Assembly: GCF_003473485.1 (NCBI RefSeq)
Contig: NC_053047.1
Span: 40,472,972 to 40,536,971, forward strand
DNA length: 64,000 bases
Source: Medicago truncatula
Taxonomy: Eukaryota > Streptophyta > Magnoliopsida > Fabales > Fabaceae
Direction: 5' to 3'
Shown here one piece after another: positions 47,051 to 57,979 of the stretch. The notes under the pieces were generated by a model. That model had not been told where the DNA came from, did no database searches, and saw only the letters and a program-made list of their open reading frames with translations. The translations under genes were made by a program, and so were the position numbers. The number at the start of each line of letters is the position of its first letter. Within the stretch, counting starts at the first letter, position 1.

Positions 47051-47874
47051 TCCATTCTATACCACTCAATCCTTCAATTTCTCATTCCCCCCAATTTGGG
47101 AGGTATCCAATGGAATGAAATTTGTGTCTTGAAATTTTACTATTCTACCCTCCTTTTATTTGCCTCTTCCTCTACTCAATCACAATTTTCAACACGTTCT
47201 TTTCTCTATTTCTACTGACTGCATTTCACTTTCATCTTCTTTGTACTGCTGACTGCTCTTCTTCTTCTCCTGTCTTCTCATTTCTACGATTTTGCTTCAC
47301 AAGGTACCTCATTTCTACCCCATTTATTTTTTCACCGTATGCTTCTATGCATGTTTAGTTATGTGTATCAAATTTTATTTGTCACGTGATCTTTTCATTT
47401 TTATTATGTGTATCATAACATCAATCCTTTGTGAGCCATTTATTTTGTGAACTAGCGTCAAAATTTTCATTTATTTTAGGTGATCGTGATAAATTTATAC
47501 ACTTGCTCTGTTTGGGTATCCTATGATTTTGTCATTTTTGGTAGTGTGGAGTATCTCTATGTAGATAGTTGATGAATGTAAAATAGAGGGTGTGTTCTTT
47601 TTATTTGTTTATTCTAGTTTCTTATATATGGCATATGCATGTCATTTGATTTTTTTTCCTGGAACTGAGATTATGTCTATATGCTAGTTGTATAAAGTAA
47701 CCATCATTAGAACAGTGAAGACTTGTGAGATTTTGTCTATATATGATTTTTTTTGCTTAGTTATTTGTGGTACTGGGTTTTTGTCTATATATGATTCTTT
47801 GCTTTGTTATTTGTGGTACTGAGTTTTTGTCTATATGTGATTTTCTTTTCTTTTCTTTTTTTGCTTTGTTATAG

Positions 47875-49199
47875 ATGATTAATGAAGACATGAGAACAAA
47901 ACATTTGAAATTGCTTCAAATGATGATTGTTCAAGTATCCATCATTATAGTTCTAATATTTCGCCTAAAAAACAAGTCTAGATCTCAAATACCCTCTAGA
48001 ATCATAGAGCATAGAGAGAAAGTTAGGAACGAACTAATGAAACATATAATAGGTAGTGACCGATGTTATGATATAATTCGTATGAGTCCCAAAGCTTTCG
48101 TAAACTTGTGCACCTTATTACGAGATCACGGTGGGCTTACACATACACGAAGAGCATCTATCGAGGAACAAGTAGCCAAATTTCTTCACACAGTCGGACA
48201 TAACGTCAGAAATCGTGTGTTGTCCTTCTTCTTTAGACGCTCAGGTGAAACAATTAGTCGTCATTTTCATAGAGTATTAGATGCTTTGATAGAATTGGAA
48301 GACAAATTTTTGAAACAACCTGATGGAACACAAGTGCCTCCAAAGATACGTAACAACAATAGGTTCTACCCATATTTCAAGGTAAGAATAAGTTTGTCTT
48401 ACACTTCGATAAGTTATGTTATACACTTTTAATGGGATAATTGAATGCCAGGATTGTATCGGAGCAATTGACTGTACACATATACGTGTCAAAGTTCCAA
48501 CAGAACTTGCACCTAGATACCGTGGTAGAAAAGATTACCCTACACAAAATGTACTCGCTGCGTGCACATTTGGCTTGAAATTTACATATGTCTTGGTTGG
48601 ATGGGAAGGAACAGCATCAGACTCAAGAATAGTAAAGAGTGCTTTGACACGTCGGTATCCTCTTAAAGTCCCGCAAGGTAACGAAAAAATACAAAAGCTT
48701 TTTATAAGTATGTAGCTTATCCAAACTAATAGACTCATTATTTTCTATAGGAAAATATTATCTTGCTGATGCGGGGTTTCCTTTAAAGGCATGTCTCATC
48801 ACACCTTATAGGGGAGAACGTTACCACTTACAAGAATATTCTAGAAATCCACCTCGAAACCCTCGCAAGTTGTTCAACAATCGACATTCATCGTTAAGAA
48901 TGTCTATTGAATGTGCATTTGGAGTGTTGAAGAAGATATTTCCAATTCTGCAAACTTCAACTGAACCCACATTTGAAATTAAAACTCAAAATAAAATCAT
49001 TGTTGATTGTTGCATCTTACACAATTATTTGATGACTGAAGACCCTAACCAGAATCTAATAGACGAGGTGCGTCACGAGCTCACAAATGAAAGCGGTTTG
49101 CAAGAGGGACATCAAGCTCAAAGAGAAAACAATGATGATACCGCTAGAGGAGAGCTAGTTAGAGCTGATGTTACTGGTTCAATGTGGATAGCTTACTAA
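47875..49199 (+). CDS. Harbinger transposase (DDE_Tnp_4), 393 aa
   Basis: Cut-and-paste transposase. Exons 47875-48381, 48452-48677 and 48751-49199 join in frame to 1182 nt with GT-AG borders. The N-terminal part has SDRCYDIIRMSPKAFVNLCT and the helix-turn-helix-like FLHTVGHNVRNRVLSFFF with SGETISRHFHRVLDAL. The nuclease triad is complete: Asp176 in CIGAIDCTHI, Asp226 in GWEGTASDSRI and Glu298 in SSLRMSIECAFGVLKK. LADAGFPL and CCILHNYL are further family motifs. Length fits the family. The start at 47875 is the first ATG after a likely 5' UTR intron acceptor. In this superfamily it acts with the Myb-like protein encoded downstream. Confidence 0.93.
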
Positions 49200-49490
49200 A
49201 AAAGTGTTTGAAGGCCTCTCTTTCAAATATGGAGTGTTCTTAGGCTATTTAGGCTAGTTTATTGGTGTTTGTTTTGATGTTTTGGGCTTATGTTTTGAAG
49301 CTTAACGTGTTGCCATTTGTTTGAGTATGAAAACTGACACTTTGTTGATACTAATGTGAACTTGGGGAATCTGTTTGCAATCTGAATCTTAATTTTTAGT
49401 GCTTGGAATCTTCATATTTCAACTTGTGCTTGAGTTTGTAATTTGTGCTTGAATTATTATATATGTCGTTTGTTTTTTTTAATATTAGAT

Positions 49491-50539
49491 ATGGAAGAAA
49501 GTGCAAAGAGGCCAAGGAAATGCAAAGGTCCTGATACTTGTAATTGGACTTTAGCTATGGATGAGGTATTGATTGATGCATATTTGCATCAACATACTCT
49601 GGGAAATAAAAATGGTAACAGTCTGACATCATTTGCAATGGATAGTATTTTTCAAGAGCTGAAAACTCACTTTCCAGACAAGCCAATTACTAAAGACAAG
49701 ATTAAAGATCACATGAAAAATATCAAAGCAAAGTTCAATCCTTGTTATGATGTTTTCAAGAATGGTCTGAGTGGGTTTGCATGGAATGCAGAGACAAATA
49801 TGTGGATTGCTGAAGATGAAGTCTGGGAAAGTCTAATTAAGGTATTATTTACTTCAACTGAAGTATTTTTTTTTTATCAAGTGTACATGATAAGTTTTTT
49901 TTTTTTTTTATGTAACACTTTGTTTAATTTACGAAATTGTAGACAAAACTCGTAGCTGCTGAGTGGAAAAATAAGCCTATTATGTTTTATGATAAACTAG
50001 CAACTCTTTTTGGGAAAGATCGAGCAACAGGAGATGATGAAGATACAGGATTTGAAATGAGAGCAAAAAAAGCTGCTAGTGCTAAAAAAAATTACGGTCC
50101 AACCATTGAGGATATAGACCATTTGGTTGAAACCAATGAAGTTACTTTGGAGGGATTTGAAGTTGATGAAGAATTTGATCCCAATGGTTCTCCTAAAAGA
50201 CCTTCTATTAGGAAGCCTCAAGATGTACCATCATCTAGGAATAAGAAACGTGCAAGAAAGGTGGATGAAGATGAGACAAGCATGAGCGAAATTGCTAAGA
50301 CTTTTAAGAAAATGGCTGAGATGTTTGAACTGAACACTGCAGAGTTGGTCAAACAGAATAAGAGTTCTAGTGCTGAAGATGTTTGGGCTAACTTGGTCGA
50401 GATTGGTGTTGAAGAAGCTTCCTTGCCTTGTGTCTACATGCACCTTGTTCAACATCCAGAAGCATTGAAAGCTTTTAATGGAATTCCAGTTGATAAGCGT
50501 AAGGAAATGTTACCTTACATTGTGCCGAACTATCCTTGA
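49491..50539 (+). CDS. Harbinger Myb/SANT-like DNA-binding protein, 315 aa
   Basis: The second protein of plant PIF/Harbinger elements, thought to bind element ends and bring the transposase into the nucleus. Exons 49491-49841 and 49943-50539 join in frame to 948 nt. The Myb/SANT-like domain has NWTLAMDEVLIDAYLHQHTL, DKIKDHMKNIKAKFNPCYDV and WNAETNMWIAEDEVWESLIK. A basic stretch (RKPQDVPSSRNKKRARKVDE) is a probable nuclear signal. The C-terminus (SLPCVYMHLVQHPEALKAFN, VDKRKEMLPYIV) is typical of plant L10-interacting Myb-like proteins. ATG 49491 directly follows an AATATTAG acceptor-like site. No damage is seen. Confidence 0.9.
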
Positions 50540-51029
50540 AGAAGAGTATTATGATCTGCAGTGAACCCATGCTTTACTTATTTTGTTATTAACAGCTAAT
50601 GTTGGTTGAAAAGAAACTCTTTTGTTTGTTAGCTTTTTGAGAGGTTTAAAAAGCCATTTTTGTAGAAGCAAGAAAAGCTTGTTTTGGTGGGAAAAAAAAA
50701 AAAAAAAAGACAAGCACTGTTATTTTGTTCTGTTTGGGTTCTAACATTACTCATGCAAGTACATGTTAATTATCAACTATTGCGTTTTGACAGGATAATG
50801 TTTCTTGTCTATGATGTTTTCTTTATTAGTCTATGATGTTTCTTAGTCTATGATTTTTCTCGTTACATTCAGTCAGTGATATTAGCCATTGTTTGATACA
50901 TATATGAATAAATAATCATAATATGGAACTTATTTTATAAGGGTAAAAATGGAAAAAAAATATTGTAACTTATTTTATTCCATCCATTATCTAAACAATG
51001 GAGTGGGAACCTTGTTCTATTAAATTGTA

Positions 51030-51130
51030 AAATATCCAAACAATGGAATGGAATCCATATTCCATTCCGTTCCGTTCCGTTCCATTCCATTCCGCTCATT
51101 TAAATACCGTTCCGTTCCACTCTCTTCCAT
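51030..51130. repeat. Right subterminal ATTCC/GTTCC repeats of the Harbinger element
   Basis: Runs of ATTCCGTTCCGTTCCGTTCC just inside the right TIR, complementary to the left GGAAT repeats. Confidence 0.75.
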
Positions 51131-51294
51131 CAATCCAAACAGAGCCTAAATGTAAATGATTAAAATGCTTGGTCAAATACAATGAGATTGGGTGTATCAT
51201 GAAAAAAACTAGTTTCTCATTATTTCAAAAATTAAAGTTGGAATCTAGATAGAAAGAATTGTTCATGCTTGATATATTTTTTTTAAGACATAAA

Positions 51295-51475
51295 AATGTA
51301 ATATATATTAACGACGACAAAGAACCTCCTAAGTACAAGATGTACTAAGGAGCCACCCCGATAAACAGTCAGTTAAATAAGGAAATACAAAAAGAATGGT
51401 CAGTCGATACCTAGACATAACAAAGGGTCCGACCACCATCTTTGAGAACCGTACACAAAAGTGGCATAAAATATT
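51295..51475 (-). mobile_element. Probable LINE 3' end fragment
   Basis: On minus: CGGGGTGGCTCCTTAGTACA, then TCTTGTACTTAGGAGGTTCT and TTGTCGTCGTTAATATATAT. This resembles the 3' UTR of plant L1-like elements. No coding domain is attached. Confidence 0.4.
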
Positions 51476-51558
51476 TGGTATAAAATAATAATTCATACTT
51501 AATATTTGATTGTAATAATAATAATTCAAAGTAAGGTAGGAAAGAAGTAAAAAAAAAA

Positions 51559-52001
51559 GACCTTAATTGCACTTTTGGTCCTCGCATTTTTATCAGCTCG
51601 CGAAAATGGTCTCACCTCTTTCAAATCGAACAAAACCGTCCCTAAACTATCATGTTTTTTGCAGTTTTAGTCCTACCTCCTATTTTCACCTCCAAAAACG
51701 CACAGTTCACCATCTGCAACAAGCTCTAACAGTTCACCAGCATCCAAAATTCTCATTTAAGCGTGGACTTAAGCCTCTAAACAATGATGGTGAACTGTTT
51801 CTTTCAACAAAAAAAATGACGGTGAACTGTTGGAGCTTGTTGCAGATGGTGGTCTGTGCGTTTTTGGAGGTGAAAATAGGGGGTAGGACTAAAATTGCAA
51901 AAAACATGATAGTTTAAGGACAGTTGGTTTTGTTCGATTTGAAAGAGACATGACCATTTTCATGAGCTGGTAAAAATGCGAAGAACAAAAGTGCAATTAA
52001 G
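51559..52001. mobile_element. Long-inverted-repeat MITE (about 440 bp), CTTAATTGCACTTTTG type
   Basis: Left arm from CCTTAATTGCACTTTTGGTC to about 51800 pairs with the right arm ending CAAAAGTGCAATTAAGCC, with arms about 200 bp long (GCACAGTTCACCATCTGCAA pairs with TTGCAGATGGTGGTCTGTGC). A-runs on both sides hide any target duplication. Such foldbacks give double-stranded RNA if transcribed. Confidence 0.85.
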
Positions 52002-52587
52002 CCAAAAAAAATATAATACTTTTGTGTTTCTAATATAATATTTGAGGATTCTTGAGCACACCTTGTGCTTGAGGATCCTTTTGTGTTTCTAATATATTCC
52101 ATTTTTGCTTGTTAAAAAGAAATATATATAATACTTGGTATAAAATTTTGTAAAAAAAACTTGGTCAAATATGTAAACATGTTTTTTTTTTCCTTCATTT
52201 TAAAAAAAAACACAAGGGATAAATAATAAACATCGTTGGTGCTATTAGTTTGGTAAAAAATTGATTAATCTTTTTTTTGAGAGAATAAAAAAATTGATTA
52301 ATAAATTACATAAATAATAAGTAGTTGTATTTTTTTAAGAAGTCAAATTAATCTACCAAAATAATAAGTAGTTATTTTGATACGTAAATCGATTTTAAGA
52401 AATACGCAGTTCAAAATCTTAAGTCAACATCATCAAACTAACTTAAATGAATTAGTATTAGTATTCCATTTATAGGGGAAGTAGTAGTAATTTTATAGTG
52501 TTGCATTTTCGTCTTATCTTATTTCGATAATGGTTATATTTTTTAAAATATTAATTAAAGCAACGTCAACAACTAAACTATAACATA

Positions 52588-52788
52588 TAATTAATCCAAA
52601 ACGCTTAGATGAGATGACACGAATGTCTTCTAATTTAACTAAGGTTCTGAGTTCGAATTCAACTTTGGGTGTGCAGCAACGTTAAAATTCTAAAGGAGAG
52701 TTTGTGATCTATTTGAGTCTCACAAAGCTCGAGTGATTACTATTTACAGTTGCACGCAGAGGATACTTGGATACACAAAAAAAAAAAA
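52588..52788 (+). mobile_element. tRNA-derived SINE with 13-bp target duplication
   Basis: A body with a degenerate B-box (TTCTGAGTTCGAATTC), the family block AAAGGAGAGTTTGTGATCTA, TTTGAGTCTCACAAAGCTCG and a GGATACTTGGATACAC end, then an A-tail. It is flanked by AAACTATAACATA at 52575-52587 and 52789-52801. Confidence 0.85.
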
Positions 52789-52812
52789 AAACTATAACAT
52801 AAAATTTATAAT

Positions 52813-53180
52813 TGGCTTAAATGTATCGTTGGTACCTGAAATTTTGGTCTTATTTCAAAATTCAGCTTTTTTATCTCCTATTTCAACTATTTTAACTTTT
52901 GATCCCATCCTAATTCAATGTCAACTTTGATGACGTTTTCAAGTCACTAATGATGTGGGAGAGCACATGTACACGTATTGAATTTAGTAAGGTGTTCACA
53001 TGTGCTTTGTTACATCATTAATGACTTCGAGATGTCATTAAAGTTGTACATAAATATGGTGGAAGATCAAAAGTCATATTGAAACATGAAGACCAAAAAA
53101 CTAAATTGTAAAGTAGAGGTACTAAAACTTCATAAAAATGAAAATATGAGTACTAAAAGTGCATTTGGGCAAGCTATAAG
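52813..53180. mobile_element. Degenerate inverted-repeat MITE
   Basis: Left end GGCTTAAATGTATCGTTGGT; the right end is a decayed complement (TACTAAAAGTGCATTTGGGC). Inner arms GTGGGAGAGCACATGTACAC and GTTCACATGTGC pair near the centre. Confidence 0.65.
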
Positions 53181-53219
53181 TCTCCCAAAATCTGAAATTT
53201 TTTATAGTCAAAATGTTCA

Positions 53220-54925
53220 GCAGCAGCTCCAACAAAATATAACTCATATTCTCTGAGTACAAGCGGTGATGGGTACCAGTAAATACTTGGGGCCACCGTC
53301 TATGGTAGGACGTAGTAAAAAGGCAACCTTTAGCTTCATTAAAGACAGCGTGTGGAAAAGAATTAATAGCTGGAGAAGCAAGTGTCTATCTAGATCCGGA
53401 AGGGAGGTTATGATTAAGTCCATCATTTAGTCAATTCCCTCATATGTGATGAGCATTTTTCGACTTCCTAATTCCTTGCTAGACGGAATTGAGAAAATGT
53501 TGAATGCCTTTTGGTGGGGGCATGGAGGTGCAAGTAATAAAGGAATTCACTGGTTAGCGCGGGACAAATTGTCAGTTCACAAGTGGCATGGTGGAATGAG
53601 ATTCAAAGATCTTGCGGTGTTCAATGTAGCAATGCTTGAAAAGCAAGGGTGAAAATCTCAAACTGAACCAGACACTCTAGTTTCCAAGGTTTTCAAGTCA
53701 AGGTATTTTCCTCATGGCAATTATCTCGGGTCAAAATTAGGACATAATCCTAGTTTTCTTTGGCGGAGCATTTTTAACGCAAAACTGGTTGTGAGGCATG
53801 GAGCAAGATGGAAGGTAGGAGCATGTTATGGCATTCCTATTTTAGGGGAACCTTGGCTCGGTGTTGGCACTAGTATCCCTCCGGTGAATCTAGCACAACA
53901 TATGGCTCTACAAGGTTATTCGGTTGGTCACTTGATTCATCGTGGAGTTGAGTGTTAGAATGAAGAGCTTGTGAGACATGTTTTTGAAGAAGGAACAACA
54001 CAACATATTTTAAATACACCACTGTTTCCACAGGTAAATGATGACAGACTAGTGTGGAAATCAGAAAAGAACGGACAATATTCGGTAAGAAGTGCGTACT
54101 GTTTGTGTATTGAAGACATAGTGGATAATTCTCATCTTAGGAAGAATGGTCATTGGAGTGGCATGTGGAGATTGAAAGTGCCTCCGAAAGTTAAGAGCAT
54201 GGTTTGGAGAGTGTGTAGGGAATGTTTACCTACACGTGCAAGACTAAATCGTAGAGGTGTTATGTGTCCGTCATTGTGTGCCAAGTGTGATGATCCGCAT
54301 GAAGACATCTACCACATTTTCTTCCATTGTTGTACAACAGTAGGCGTGTGGAGAGCTGCTGGTTTATGGGCTGTCATTGAGCCGTTGCTGCACAGATTTG
54401 ACGATGCACATGAGATTATTTTTGCTGTGTTATAACACGCGACAGTAGCGCAACAAGAATTGTTTGCTACAATTTTATGGAGTATTTGGAAGAGCAGAAA
54501 CCTTAAATTATGGCAGCAGGATAGTGAGAATTATCACAACGTTATTGAAAGAGCAAAGCATTTGCTGGAGGGATGGAAATCTGCCAACAGAAAGAGGCAA
54601 GTGGCGCAGCAAACTGTTACAACAGCTGCTGTCACGCTGCCATCTGCTGTGCAGAATGCGAACAACAACATTGCAGGTACCCTATGGTAGAAACCGAGAC
54701 GTGGAAGAGTGAAATGCAATGTCGATGCCTCTTTTTCGATTTCTATGAATAGGTGAGGTATTGGAATATGCATTCGTGACGAAGAGGGGCAGTTCGTGCG
54801 TGCCAAATTTGTATGGTTCTCACCAATGTGCTTAATGGATGTCGGAGAAGCTCTTGGATTGTATCATGCTATGCGGTGGGTTAATGAATTACGGCTACCA
54901 AAGGAAAAGATATTCTTACCTTATT
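53220..54925 (+). pseudogene. Degraded L1-like LINE (RT C-terminus, zf-RVT, RNase H start)
   Basis: Read in the plus frames, about 1.7 kb matches the 3' half of a plant LINE ORF2: SIPSYVMSIFRLPNSLLDGI, then FWWGHGGASNKGIHWLARDK, FLWRSIFNAKLVVRHGARWK, VWKSEKNGQYSVRSAYCLCI, and the zf-RVT block MWRLKVPPKVKSMVWRVCRE with CAKCDDPHEDIYHIFFHCC. The RNase H domain starts with VKCNVDASFSISMNR and fades by 54925. At least four in-frame stops (near 53651, 53957, 54433 and 54688) and a frame change near 53260 show it is dead. The 5' half and poly-A tail are absent. Confidence 0.85.
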
Positions 54926-55359
54926 CTACGGGTTTCTAACTCATCTCCCCTGCAAGATTAAAATTTTACTATAGACACATAATATGATAGACAACATAAT
55001 TAATTTATCATACTATAATGGTTTATCAAACTTTATTGAGACGTGATAGTTTATCGTATCCTATTTCATTTATTCTACCCATCAAACAACCGTAAGTTAT
55101 TGTTTGTGAATTTGATTCCACCAATCGGGGTATCGTTGATTCTATTAAAATAATGTAGACGTCAAGTCTATTTAGATTTTGTGTATATTTAAAACAATAG
55201 AAAGTTAATTTTACTAGTTTAATTAGTTCCATCAGTGTACAATTATTTTACACATTCATCTAATGATATCGCATCTCAATGTAGATGTCTCTTATTTAAT
55301 AGAATTGACTTTTTAGTGTTGTATGTTTGGAGAGAAACAAGTATGATTGCTCATAGTAG

Positions 55360-55655
55360 TGTTAGAGCATCCACAATGGAGACCCTCAATTTTGAGGTCT
55401 TAAACGGGTCTCATATGTATACGTCACTCTTTATCATTTACATTTCAACAAAAACAACTCAACAATGATTATTTTAATAAAAAATGGCATGGGGTCCACT
55501 TAAGAATGAGTGTCTTAAGTGAGATCATTGGTCTTAAGAGATCCTCAAAAAAAATTTCCTCAATGGAAGTACCTATTAAGTATCGGATCTTAAATGGTGA
55601 AGACCTCACCATTAGAGATGATCTTAATGCTTCATTTTCCCAACCTATCCCCCTA
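55360..55655. mobile_element. GAGCATCCAC-type MITE
   Basis: Begins TTAGAGCATCCACAATGGAG; the interior has TTTTGAGGTCTTAAACGGGT and related inverted pieces (CATTGGTCTTAAGAGATCCT, ACCATTAGAGATGATCTTAA). The right end pairs weakly with the left. Confidence 0.5.
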
Positions 55656-55824
55656 TATTTTTCATGATGTGTCGTCTATTTGTATCCATTAACTTTGAAT
55701 GAAGTGATTTAACTTTACTTTTTCCAAAAAAAAATATTATTAACTCATCTTTAACTTTAACGACTTTTTGTTAAGAAACATAAATTATTTTGCATGGGCA
55801 CATGTCCTATGATAAAACAAATAT

Positions 55825-55920
55825 ACTCCCTATAGTCATATATAAAAAAAGGAAATTAAATCAAGAAAAAGTTGATGTATTTAGAATAAATTTTAGATGA
55901 AATACTTAAATTTTTGTCGA
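55825..55920. mobile_element. Stowaway-like left-end remnant
   Basis: ATACTCCCTATAGTCATATA, then AAAAAGTTGATGTATTTAGA resembles the left half of a Stowaway MITE; no right end found. Confidence 0.4.
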
Positions 55921-56099
55921 CTCAATTTTTTTTAATACATTGCCTCCCTATATCACACAAAGTTATACTATTACTACAGTTGCACAAAATTGCTGACATA
56001 GAAACACACTCACCCGCAACATTAAAAAAAAAAAAAAAAAAAAACTCAAACAAGACACAAATAAAACTACATAATTCTAAACTCAAAATAAACAATGTA

Positions 56100-56930
56100 T
56101 TCATCATTAGATTATCAAAATAGAGGAAACAGAAATAAAGAGGATTAAGGAAAGAGATAAAATTATCCAATGGCTAACCACCGTAGTTGTCGCAATTCCC
56201 TCTGCTAATGAGGATAACTGATCCTCATCTGAATCTTCTTCTTTAGTGACTTCCATCTCACTAACTTCTTCATCTTCGTCATTGCCTTCTTTAGTATCCT
56301 TTTCATTTTCCTTTTCGTTTGTCAAATGCACTGAATTAGGAACTCAACCTGCAAGCTAATCCAACTCCTTTGATGTTCTTGTCACTCAAATGAAAATTTA
56401 CATTCAAACTTTGACACATTATTGACAAAACCTTCAATTTAGCAAGATATATGGAAGCCTCGCACATTTCTTTCCAAAGCTTCTATTTTCTCCTCAAGAG
56501 GGCCAACTCTTTAATTGAGTAGCCGAAAATTTATGCGACCATGTTGAGAAGATGAATTCATTATGTGAAACTCAATTAGTTGTTATTTTGACTTGAAAGT
56601 CATTTGGTGCAACTACGTTGAAAAATATATATTATATGTGTTTTAAATTCATTTTTCTCGATTGTTTATTTGACCTTTGCTTGTAATATTTTTGTTCTAC
56701 TTTGTAGACTCTGCCTTGACAACAAAGGGAAAAATTAAAGCCCCCACATGTACACAACAGTCTGCTGCTAAAAAGTTATTATCTCTAGAATGTGTAAATA
56801 TAAGAGAGTTAATTATTTCTCAGACACATCAATCTAGAAGGGTGATGTGTGAGCCAAAGGAAACTCCGCTGAAATTGATGAGCAGATACACAACAGAGGA
56901 TGCGAACAATTGGTGACTTATTCAAACATA
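56100..56930. other. Unresolved coding-like remnants
   Basis: On minus at 56331-56170 an acidic run (NEKENEKDTKEGNDEDEEVS) precedes a hydrophobic stretch; low-complexity composition makes this weak. On plus at 56710-56916 the frame KAPTCTQQSAAKKLLSLECV and ELIISQTHQSRRVMCEPKET looks like protein, possibly a last exon, but no family or splice partner was found. Confidence 0.3.
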
Positions 56931-56944
56931 CCTGTAGTGAACTA

Positions 56945-57975
56945 TGATTTGTAATTCCCATCGTCCAAGTAGAGTGAACAAACAAAAAAAAGTCGCATGA
57001 AAGGAGAAACATATGTCTTTTGATGCACAAACAATTAACTTTGTTTTGAATACAAACAAATCTGCAAAGACAACCAGATCAATTACTATCATACTTGAGG
57101 AAAAGTTGACACGAGTCATTAAGAGAGTTGTGTATTCAAAATTCCCATTGGGTCCTGGACTCCGCATGGATAGATTTTTTTTAAAAAAATTTGGACCATT
57201 CATTCGTCTCCAAAAAATTGGACAATCAACACCAACATATTTCTATGTTAAAATGTCTTAGATGAAGTGAGAGAAAAATGATTTTATTTTTGCTACTATA
57301 AATGGGAAAATGATAGACATCAGAAAACTAATCCATAAGCAAATATATTCTAAGCAAAATCTTGGTTTTCCGTGACTTAATCACACATTTTGTGTGAGAA
57401 TGCAAAGGTCAACATTAGCTCCCTTATTCCAATGAAAAAGGTAACAATATGATTGATATATCTTATGTTCGGAAACATCATGGAAAGGATAAAGATAGTC
57501 GAATGACAAAAAAGAAAAAGGCTATTGGCGAGAGCTCCCCTCGCATGACAAACACCAAGCATTTTTCTTTCTCGTCCTATGATTATTATTTTACATTTTG
57601 CCACTGCAGTCCACAGTATTGTTAATTAAAGCAACCTTTTTCATTGGAATACGGGAGATCATCAGAGCATGAAAATATATTACCGCTTATATAATATATG
57701 TTTTCCAAATTTTTCGAGATAACTGAAGGGTACAATATACTAATATTTTTGGTAGTCTTGATGAGTCCAAAGTTGAAATCTTCCACAAACAACCCTCTTA
57801 ATAACTCATCAATTTTAACTTCCTCGAGTATGGTGGTATCTGATTGCCTTTTCCAATTTATTTTTCAAGCAGAGTCGACTCTTTCTGGCTCAAAAGATAC
57901 ATGTTTTCCTTCACATGACTTTTTCGGTTGGCTCGGGCTATTTTGAACAATGAGAATTACAATAGAACCCAACAA
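56945..57975. repeat. Inverted duplication with arms of about 170 bp
   Basis: Plus 56945-57125 matches minus 57975-57815 imperfectly: TTGTAATTC(C/T)CAT, AAAAAGTC(GC)ATG(T)GAA, ACAT(A/G)T(G/A)TCTTTTGA, CAATCAGAT, ATACT(T/C)GAGGAA and GTTATTAAGAG(G)GTTGT. The minus arm reads VKIDELLRGLFVEDFNFGLI, so the unit may derive from an unknown gene. Confidence 0.5.
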
Positions 57976-57979
57976 TGAG

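Larger units (their letters stand above)
46929..51146 (+). mobile_element. PIF/Harbinger DNA transposon, apparently complete (4218 bp)
   Basis: The element is flanked by TAA at 46926-46928 and 51147-51149, the TWA target duplication of this superfamily. Termini GGCTATGTTTGGATTGATGG and (inverted) GGCTCTGTTTGGATTGATGG differ at one position. Subterminal GGAAT arrays occur at both ends. Inside, both genes needed by the superfamily lie on the plus strand: a DDE transposase (47875-49199) and a Myb/SANT-like protein (49491-50539). Both read through with GT-AG introns and no stop, so it may be autonomous. Confidence 0.92.
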
